Shown piece after piece: positions 57,743 to 64,000 of a stretch of DNA of 64,000 nucleotides. The notes beneath the pieces are model-generated. The model was not told where the DNA came from and ran no database searches. It saw nothing but the letters and a program-made list of their open reading frames with translations. How positions within the stretch are numbered: the first letter of the stretch is position 1; every line of letters begins with the position of its first letter. Source of the DNA: Devosia sp. (GTDB lineage: Bacteria; Pseudomonadota; Alphaproteobacteria; Rhizobiales; Devosiaceae); NCBI RefSeq assembly GCF_025809055.1, contig NZ_CP075529.1:2715501-2779500 (forward strand). The letters run 5' to 3'. Position numbers and translations under genes: made by a program.

Positions 57743-59114
57743 CTACTCCTCGGCCTGATCGATGCTGCGGAAGGCAACGGTGCCCGACAGGGCCCGGAAA
57801 CCCGTATCGGCAACCATTGAAAGCGTCGCGCCACCGACGCGGTAATAGCGGAAGCTCAGGGCGCGAAAATCGTTGATATAGGCGACGCCCAGCCCAAGTT
57901 CGGGGTCAATGACCAGATCGATGGTGTAACTGCCGTCGACGCTGGGCGGAAAGGCCACGTGGGGCGCGTCGCTGGTCTCGCCATTGTACTGGAAGCTCGC
58001 CGAACCAAGTGCAGTATCGACGGAGATCTGGCTGAGACGGCCGGAATTGGCCGCCTTAAAGACAATGCCAAACCGGCTTCCCGGCTCCACCGAAAGGTCG
58101 GCGCGGACGCGCATGGCGGTTTCCGGATGCCCGATTTCTGCCTGATCGGGGGACAGCGTTGCGCCGGTAATGTCGAACTGGGTGGCGAGGCCCTCCGGAA
58201 GGCTGACCGCAAGCGCCGTCTGCGGTTCGCCGCAGGCCGTGAACCACAAGGTCGCCGCCCCATACCAGGCTCATGGCATCCTTGCGCAAGCTCTTGTGGG
58301 CCACCCAGCCGAACAGCAGGCGCTGCTCGCCCGCGCCCGCCGACTTTCCGGCGTAGAACGCCCGGCCATCGAGCGCATCATAGGGCCCATAGGCATAGGG
58401 TCCGCCGCTCTGGGCTGCCGTCAGATAGCGGACCTGACGGGCTTCCTCGCGCTGATCCGAATAGAGAAGAAACCAGTAATCACCCTCGGAAAACAGGTCC
58501 GGCACTTCGAGATTGAGAGGGGAAGCCTCAACGTAGAGCGGATCGGCGGGCGTCCAGACGCCGAGATCGTCCGACGTGTAGAGGCCGATGGCCGCGTCGC
58601 CCGCCTGGCGCGTCGTGAGCAGCATCCACCATGCCGCTTCGTCTTCGTTCCAGAACACATAGGGGTCGCGGAAGTCCCATTCGTCATAGGTGGGAAGGCC
58701 GGCGAAAGTCGCCGCGGGCACCTTTGTCCAAGGGCCGCCGAGCGCGGGCGCGCGCGCTTCCATGGTGACTTCCTTCGGACGGGCCTCCGGATTGTGACCC
58801 GTGTAGTAGAGCCGGTATCCGCCCGCCGGATCGGCAATGACGCTGCCGCTGCCGGTCCAGTAGTCGGGCGTGCCGGCATCTCCGGCGGGGATGGCTTCCT
58901 GGGGCGCTGACCACTGCGCAAGGCTCGAGGTCTGACTGACCCACCAGGGATGCCGGCCGCTATTGCGCAGATAGAAAACCGAATAGACCCCGTCCTCATA
59001 GTATGGATTGGGGTCGCCGACCCCCACCGTTTCTCCGGCAAAATAGAGCGGTGCGGACAGGGCCGGCGCAGAAAGCCCTGCGCAGAGGATCGGGAGCATG
59101 AGCCATCTAGGCAT
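57743..59114 (-). pseudogene. Exported GH32 glycosidase disrupted by a frameshift
   Basis: Two frames make up one GH32 protein. From 59114 a signal peptide (MPRWLMLPILCAGLSAPAL) leads into a five-blade propeller with the GH32 triad: Asp34 (GDPNPYYED), Asp150 (FRDPYVF) and Glu203 (LEVPDLF). Spacings of 116 and 53 match the neighbour's 118 and 52. The C-terminal beta-sandwich continues in another frame down to 57743 (LPEGLATQFDITGATLSP, DLSVEPGSRFGIVF). The shift lies near 58210-58216, where one base seems missing in GGCGCTTGCGG; the first frame then runs to 58056 with no homology. The catalytic propeller is intact, so a truncated enzyme could persist. A sequencing error is possible. Confidence 0.8.
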
Positions 59115-60435
59115 CGGCGCCCTCCCGGACTGTCAGCTCCATGTCCGCCTCCGGATGGGTCGGGAAGAACAGGTTGGTGATCCATACGAGGCCATGGCCG
59201 GCACTCAATTCCACCAGCCCCCGATCGACATGGAGGCTGACATCGAGGGCGCCGGTCGCGGGCCAGCCGATATCGATCGCATAGTCATGCTCAAAGCCAT
59301 CCATGCCGGGCCGGGATGCGCGAATGGTCCTGATGCTCGCCCTGCCCGCGGAATGGCGCGCGATGACGAAATGGGGCCGCTCCTCGCCGAAGAGGGTGAG
59401 CTGCAAGGCCTCGCCAGGACGCAGATCGACCGCCATGTTCCGATGCCAGACACCGTCCTGCGGCGTGGAAAAGGCCGCCTCAAGCACGCCGGACGGAACG
59501 CTCGCCGCAACCCGCAGGCCCGCGTCTGTCTCGACCAGCCGGAGCTGGCGCGGCAGGCTCATTACGCCGCGAAACGCCTCGGTGTCGGTTTGATGGGCGT
59601 AGAGCCAGTTGCTGGCCCAGGCGATGGCCGTCGGCGCCCATGTGCCGCCACGTTCGAAAAAGGTCTGGGCAGCATAGTAGTCCCGCCCATAGTCGAGCCA
59701 GAGCTCGGTTGCCGGTGGATTGGCATTGCGGAAGGTGGTGCCATCGAACTGGCCGACGAAATATTGCGTGCCCGAGCCCGGTGCATAGCCACCGGGATTG
59801 AGGCCCACGATCAGCACCCAGAACGTTTCCCCACCAGGCGCCTGCAAAGGCACGAGGTCTGGGCATTCCCAGGGGCCGGGGCTGTGACGTCCGTGCTGCT
59901 CCCCAAAGCTCGACAGGTGCCTCCAGGTGCGGCGGTCGTCCGAGCCATAAAAGCCCACGCGCTGCCCCTCGGTGACGAGCATGATCCAGCGCCTGGTCGG
60001 CGCATGCCAGATGACCTTGGGATCGCGAAAGGCCGTGTAGCCGGGATTGGGCAGCACCGGATTGGTTGGGTCGGGGGTGAATACATCGAGGCCCCGGTCG
60101 GCATGGACCAGGCATTGCACCTGATGGTCCTCACCGGCTTCGGTGCGGCTGTGCGCGGTGTAGAAGAGCTCGATGCCGCCCGCGTCCGTTTCGAGGGCGC
60201 TACCGGAAAAGCAGGTACCCAGCTTGTCCGGATAGAGGGCGGTCGGCGCCTCGCTCCAATGCACCAGATCGGTGCTGGTGGCGTGGCCCCAATGCATCGG
60301 GCCATGGCGGGTGCTGTCAGGGTCGTGCTGGAAGAACAGGTGCCAGATGCCGTCGACACGCACCATGCCATTGGGGTCGTTCATCCAGCCACGGCGCGGC
60401 GAGAAATGCACTTGGGGTCGAAATTTTTCAGACAT
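59107..60435 (-). CDS. GH32 glycoside hydrolase (intracellular sucrase/fructanase)
   Basis: 442-aa enzyme without a signal peptide, so cytoplasmic. The triad of the family is complete: nucleophile Asp20 in WMNDPNG, Asp138 in FRDPKV and acid/base Glu190 in ECPDL. A C-terminal beta-sandwich follows (about 320-442). Family 32 hydrolyses beta-fructofuranosyl bonds in sucrose, levan or inulin. It starts 3 bp after the permease stop and overlaps the exported GH32 start by 8 bp, so imported fructosides are cut inside the cell. Confidence 0.94.
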   Translation of the reverse strand: MSEKFRPQVHFSPRRGWMNDPNGMVRVDGIWHLFFQHDPDSTRHGPMHWGHATSTDLVHWSEAPTALYPDKLGTCFSGSALETDAGGIELFYTAHSRTEAGEDHQVQCLVHADRGLDVFTPDPTNPVLPNPGYTAFRDPKVIWHAPTRRWIMLVTEGQRVGFYGSDDRRTWRHLSSFGEQHGRHSPGPWECPDLVPLQAPGGETFWVLIVGLNPGGYAPGSGTQYFVGQFDGTTFRNANPPATELWLDYGRDYYAAQTFFERGGTWAPTAIAWASNWLYAHQTDTEAFRGVMSLPRQLRLVETDAGLRVAASVPSGVLEAAFSTPQDGVWHRNMAVDLRPGEALQLTLFGEERPHFVIARHSAGRASIRTIRASRPGMDGFEHDYAIDIGWPATGALDVSLHVDRGLVELSAGHGLVWITNLFFPTHPEADMELTVREGADA

Positions 60436-60438
60436 GGG

Positions 60439-61281
60439 TTAGCCTTTGACCCCCGACGACATCACCGAGGCGATGAACTGGCGCTGGAGGATGAGGAAGA
60501 AGAGGACAACCGGGACGGCCATGGACACGGCGAAGGCCATGATATTGCCCCAGGCGGCCTGGTTGGTGCCGAAATAGGCCGACATGGCCACCGATAGCGG
60601 CCGGAATTCGGGGCCGCGCGTCACCATGACCGGCCACAGATAGGCATTCCAGATTTCGAGGAACTGCAGCACCGCGATCGCCGAAATCACCGGTTTCGAC
60701 AGCGGCATGGCAACGTGGCGGTAGATCTGGAAGAAGGAGAAGCCATCGATGCGGGCCGCCTCGATCAGCTCCTTGGGAAGGCGCGCAAAGAACTGGTAGA
60801 ACAGGAAGATCGACATTGCATTGGCAACGCCGGGAACGATCTGCACCTGATAGGTGTCGACCTGTCCGAGCCAGCCAGCCATCATCAATTGCGGCAGGAC
60901 CAGGCTTTCGCCCGGCACGGCCAGGGTGGCGAGGATCAGGATCATCACCGGCTTGCGGATCGGCAGCGTACCCTGCGCCAGAACGAAAGCCGCCATGGAA
61001 TTGAAGAGGATCGACAGCAGCAGGGTCGAGAAGGTGATGAAGGCGGTATTGGCCAGATAGCGCCCGAAGGGATGCACCGGGTCGGTCCAGACCTCGATGT
61101 AGTTTTGCAGGCTGATGGCGTGAGGAATGAACGAGCGGACCGAGCCCATGGACACCATGATGTCCTGCTCGTTGGGGTTGAGGCTGATGGTGACCATCAT
61201 CAGCAGCGGCAAGAGGACGCCAAGGGCCAGGACCAGGGCGAAGAGCGCGGGCAGGATGGCGTCGCGGGGAATGCGCATCAT
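60439..61281 (-). CDS. ABC sugar permease (MalG-like), fructan operon
   Basis: 280 aa, about six helices, EAA loop IEAARIDGFSFFQIYRHVAM, and C-terminal RQFIASVMSSGVKG typical of the MalG class. The ATG overlaps the upstream permease by 4 bp. It delivers fructosides from the binding protein at 62237 to the intracellular GH32. Confidence 0.92.
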   Translation of the reverse strand: MMRIPRDAILPALFALVLALGVLLPLLMMVTISLNPNEQDIMVSMGSVRSFIPHAISLQNYIEVWTDPVHPFGRYLANTAFITFSTLLLSILFNSMAAFVLAQGTLPIRKPVMILILATLAVPGESLVLPQLMMAGWLGQVDTYQVQIVPGVANAMSIFLFYQFFARLPKELIEAARIDGFSFFQIYRHVAMPLSKPVISAIAVLQFLEIWNAYLWPVMVTRGPEFRPLSVAMSAYFGTNQAAWGNIMAFAVSMAVPVVLFFLILQRQFIASVMSSGVKG

Positions 61282-62165
61282 GCCTCTCCCTCGTTCTTGA
61301 GCACGCGGCGCTGCAACAGCGCTATGGCGGTGACAGCCAGGAAGAAAAAGACGGCGACCGCCGAGGCGTAGCCGATCTTCTGGGTCGCATAGCCCTGTTT
61401 GAACAGATAGTGGATGATGGTCGTGGTCGCCCCGTTCGGACCGCCCTTGGTCAGGATGTCCACCTGGGTGAAGAGCTTGAGCGCGCCAACCGTGGTGATG
61501 ATGAGGAGGAAGATGTTGACGTTCCTCAGGCCCGGCCAGGTGATGTAGCGAAAGCGCTGCCAGCTCTTGGCCCCATCGAGGCGTGCGGCCTCGTAGAGAT
61601 CCTGGGGAATGTCCTGAAGGCCGGCGAGGTAGATCAGCATCTGGTATGGGAAGGTCGCCCAGGCCGACAGCGCCACGATGGCCAGCATGGCCGTCGATGG
61701 ATTGCCCAGGAAGTCGACATAGTTTCCGCTACCGGCAAACCACTGATAGATCGCGTTGAATGGTCCCGACGGAATGCGGAACAGCACCGCCCAGATCGAG
61801 ACGATGACGGTCATCGGCAGCAGCAGCGGCAGGATGGCCACCGAGCGGAAGAAGCCGCGGAACGGGATGGCCGAATTGAGCACCAGCGCCGCACCCAGCG
61901 ACATGGCCAGCTGCACCGGCGTGACGATCAATGCAAACAGCACCGTATTGCCGATGGCCTGCCAGAACAGGGGGTCGGCAAACATGCGCTCATAATTGGT
62001 GGTGCCGATGATCTTGGTCGGGATGGGCCGCGGCACGAGCCGCTGGTCGGTAAACGAGAACCAGACCGAGAGCAGGAATGGCACGACGATGAGAGCGGTG
62101 ATGAAGATCAGAGCGGGCAGCAGCATTGCCAGTTCCTGGCCCTGCCCCTTGGTCCTGATGCGCAT
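61278..62165 (-). CDS. ABC sugar permease (MalF-like), fructan operon
   Basis: 295 aa from ATG 62165 (MRIRTKGQGQE), preceded by GGAGGAACTTTC. It has six helices and the coupling loop YEAARLDGAKSWQRFRYITW. The open frame runs 22 codons farther upstream without homology. It overlaps the second permease by 4 bp. Confidence 0.92.
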   Translation of the reverse strand: MRIRTKGQGQELAMLLPALIFITALIVVPFLLSVWFSFTDQRLVPRPIPTKIIGTTNYERMFADPLFWQAIGNTVLFALIVTPVQLAMSLGAALVLNSAIPFRGFFRSVAILPLLLPMTVIVSIWAVLFRIPSGPFNAIYQWFAGSGNYVDFLGNPSTAMLAIVALSAWATFPYQMLIYLAGLQDIPQDLYEAARLDGAKSWQRFRYITWPGLRNVNIFLLIITTVGALKLFTQVDILTKGGPNGATTTIIHYLFKQGYATQKIGYASAVAVFFFLAVTAIALLQRRVLKNEGEA

Positions 62166-62236
62166 GAAAGTTCCTCCGGCCGTGCCGGTCTTGACGTGAA
62201 ACGGGCGCGCCGCGAGGCGCCGCGCCCGCAAGTGGC

Positions 62237-63514
62237 CTATTGCCCGAAGGGCGGGTAGCCGTCGCTATCGGCGATATCCTGGTCAATGGTCTGTGCGGCA
62301 CGATCGAGTTCGGCCTTCACATCGACATCGCCCGACAGCACGTTGACGACAGCCGTCGCCCAGGCATTGGTGATCACCGGATAGGCGGGGTGCACCGGCC
62401 GCACCACCGAACAGCAGGCGGCCAGATGGGCGAAGATTTCGCCGGCACCGCCTGCGCCATAGGTCTCGGACATGGGAATGGCCGAGGTGCGGGACGGCAC
62501 ATAGCCGGTGGTGTCTGCATAGGCGGCGACCTGGTCGCTCGACATGGCGAAGTTGAGGAAGGTCTTGATATCCTCAAGATTGGTCGAAGCCGTGGGCACG
62601 GCCCAGCCCCAGCCGCCATTGGCGGAAATGGGTCCGGCATCGCCGAAGGCCGGGGGCGGGATCAGCACGAGATCGTCGCCCAGGCCTTCGCGGTGCGCAG
62701 GCCACATCCAGTTGCCGACCCAGGAGAGCGCCGCGGTCTTTTCGCCATAGAACTTGTTGTCGCCGGCGCTGGCCGGAACGATGTAGCCGGCCTTGTTCCA
62801 GTCCTGGAAGGTGGTCAGCGTGTTCACATTGGCGGCGGAATTGATGGTGCCTTCGGCCGTCCAGGTCTGCCGGTCGATGATGTCGCCGCCATTGGACTGG
62901 GCAAAGGGAGAGAAACCATAGGTCATCCACTCCCCGGCGCCATAGTTCATCTTGACGTCCAGGGGCCATTCGACCTGGGGCAGGGCAGCCAGCTTTTTCA
63001 GTGCTTCGGCCATTTCATCGCGCGTCCAGGCGTCGTCGACCGAGGTCGGGATGCGCACGCCGGCCTCTTCGAGCATGGCCCGATTGCCCCACAGGATGGT
63101 GCCGGAATCGTAGGGGCTGACGAAATAGACTTCGCCCGTCGGACCATAAGTGCCCTGGGCGAGCACGGCAGGCAGCAGATCGTTGAGGATTGCCGGGTCC
63201 AGCATGGCGCCGATCGGCTGGATGGTGCCGGTCCAGGCCATGGAGGCCATGTTGGGACCATCGACCATGATCACGTCGGGCAGGTCACCCGACAGGGTCG
63301 CGGCCTGGATGGCTTCGTTGTAGCTGGGGATCGGCACGACATCGACGGTGACGCCGCCTGCGCCGAACTCGGCATTGAAGCTTTCTTCGAGCTGGGTGAA
63401 ATACGGCTTCTCGCTGTCGCCATCGATCACCCATGCGGTGAGCTGGCCAGCAAGGGCATGTGAGGACATCGCACAGGCGGCCAGCGCCACCCCTGCGTAA
63501 AGGGCATGCTTCAT
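62237..63514 (-). CDS. ABC sugar-binding protein, fructan operon
   Basis: 425-aa periplasmic receptor with a Sec signal (MKHALYAGVALAACAMSSHA, cleavage after ALA near 23), unlike the Tat signals of the other binding proteins here. The mature region shows LSGDLPDVIMVDGPN and SWVGNWMWPAHREG. It is first in the operon, behind the 45-bp palindrome, and ATG 63514 has GGAGGAGACAAGA. The ligand is likely sucrose or a fructo-oligosaccharide from the two GH32 genes downstream. Confidence 0.92.
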   Translation of the reverse strand: MKHALYAGVALAACAMSSHALAGQLTAWVIDGDSEKPYFTQLEESFNAEFGAGGVTVDVVPIPSYNEAIQAATLSGDLPDVIMVDGPNMASMAWTGTIQPIGAMLDPAILNDLLPAVLAQGTYGPTGEVYFVSPYDSGTILWGNRAMLEEAGVRIPTSVDDAWTRDEMAEALKKLAALPQVEWPLDVKMNYGAGEWMTYGFSPFAQSNGGDIIDRQTWTAEGTINSAANVNTLTTFQDWNKAGYIVPASAGDNKFYGEKTAALSWVGNWMWPAHREGLGDDLVLIPPPAFGDAGPISANGGWGWAVPTASTNLEDIKTFLNFAMSSDQVAAYADTTGYVPSRTSAIPMSETYGAGGAGEIFAHLAACCSVVRPVHPAYPVITNAWATAVVNVLSGDVDVKAELDRAAQTIDQDIADSDGYPPFGQ

Positions 63515-63548
63515 TCTTGTCTCCTCCAAGAGTGGCGTCGCCACGTTA

Positions 63549-63593
63549 TGACAACGTGAGACAATTGCTAGATCGAATTGTCTCACGTTGTCA
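63549..63593. promoter_or_regulatory. 45-bp palindromic operator covering the fructan-operon promoter
   Basis: Perfect inverted arms of 18 bp (TGACAACGTGAGACAATT at 63549-63566 and its complement at 63576-63593) flank a 9-bp centre. On minus, TTGACA begins in the right arm (63594-63589), and a -10-like CTAGCA follows after 17 bp inside the element. It ends 35 bp before the binding-protein ATG. The adjacent LacI is the natural ligand. Confidence 0.75.
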
Positions 63594-63657
63594 ACCTGTC
63601 GCCTTCAGGGTTGGGTCGGATATGCCGAGTTTGGTGCTTCCACTGTCCTGGGCCGAC

Positions 63658-63675
63658 GCGTCCGGCCCCGGACGC
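63658..63675 (-). terminator. Hairpin downstream of the LacI gene
   Basis: GCGTCCGG-CC-CCGGACGC, a perfect 8-bp stem 36 bp after the LacI stop on minus. It has no T tract, so it may separate the LacI transcript from the fructan operon only partly. Confidence 0.45.
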
Positions 63676-63710
63676 AGAGCGGGCTTCAAATCCGGAAAGC
63701 GGCGCGTGAA

Positions 63711-64000
63711 TTAGAGGGAATCGCGGTCGATAAACGTGCCCTTGAGGCGCAGCACCTGGCCATCTTCTGGCCCGTCAATCGCCAGGGTCATGGCGGCCCG
63801 CCCCATGTCATAATAGGGCAGATCCATGGTGGAGAGCCCTGGCTGGAGCAGCCCGGCGACGGGGTTGAAATTGTCAAAGCTGGCCACTGCGATATCGCGG
63901 CCGACTTTCAGCCCCAGTTCGGCCAGCTCGAAATAGACATTCATGGCCATGATGTCCTGGCCGCACAGGACCAGATCGGGCCGGTGTCCGCCAGCCATGA
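63711..64000 (-). CDS. LacI-family regulator, C-terminal part only (window edge)
   Basis: The last ~96 residues of a LacI-type effector domain are visible: DLVLCGQDIMAMNVYFELAE, VASFDNFNP, LSTMDLPYYDMGRAAM and the terminal LKGTFIDRDSL. The N-terminal HTH lies beyond the window. It is directly upstream of, and co-directional with, the fructan operon, whose promoter carries a LacI-like palindrome, so it is the probable sucrose/fructan repressor. Confidence 0.88.
   Translation of the reverse strand, partial: MAGGHRPDLVLCGQDIMAMNVYFELAELGLKVGRDIAVASFDNFNPVAGLLQPGLSTMDLPYYDMGRAAMTLAIDGPEDGQVLRLKGTFIDRDSL

Overview
The window looks like chromosomal DNA of a GC-rich alphaproteobacterium of the order Hyphomicrobiales (Rhizobiales), and a Devosia-like organism is my best guess. 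The pointers are the rpsO-pnp pair, a HWE-type histidine kinase, the miaB / phoH-ybeY-corC housekeeping block, two copies of a RIME1-like mosaic repeat, and many ABC sugar transporters. The genus is inference; nothing in the window proves it.

Left end (1-10919), housekeeping: a truncated L,D-transpeptidase lipoprotein, pnp and rpsO, a HWE sensor kinase, miaB, a secreted protein of unknown function, then phoH, ybeY and a CorC-type CBS protein. lnt, which commonly follows in related genomes, is absent. Everything after 10919 is catabolic and transport DNA.

Middle (10966-36544): a D-lactate dehydrogenase-type FAD/Fe-S oxidase with its LysR gene. Then operon A: a Tat-exported sugar-binding protein, two permeases, two Gfo/Idh/MocA dehydrogenases and an ATPase, behind a strongly structured leader. 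Next come a single-chain L-serine dehydratase and a LacI regulator with recognisable operators. They precede a dipeptide-family (probably oligosaccharide) ABC importer linked to a DUF2264 protein, a 2-hydroxyacid dehydrogenase, a hexapeptide-acyltransferase fusion and a ThuA protein. Palindromic mosaic elements separate these cistrons.

Right half (36605-64000): operon B (minus strand) is a paralogue of operon A with an added alpha/alpha-barrel glycosidase and a methyltransferase. It shares a 15-bp upstream motif with operon A. Next is a divergent putrescine (gamma-glutamylation) block: puuA and a PuuB-like oxidase on minus, puuD and a PatD-like aldehyde dehydrogenase on plus. Then a divergent LacI-controlled system: binding protein and permeases on minus; hydroxyacid dehydrogenase, hydrolase and ATPase on plus. 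The same 16-bp operator sits at both promoters. The last block is a fructan/sucrose operon on minus: binding protein, two permeases, an intracellular GH32, an exported GH32 broken by a frameshift, and an ATPase. It lies behind a 45-bp near-total palindrome that covers its promoter, next to a LacI gene cut by the window edge.

Functionally the window is a set of uptake modules for plant- or microbe-derived carbohydrates and polyamines, each with its own local repressor. Specific substrates cannot be read from sequence except for fructan/sucrose (GH32 triads) and putrescine (PuuA/PuuD). I saw no rRNA, tRNA, CRISPR array, transposase or integrase.
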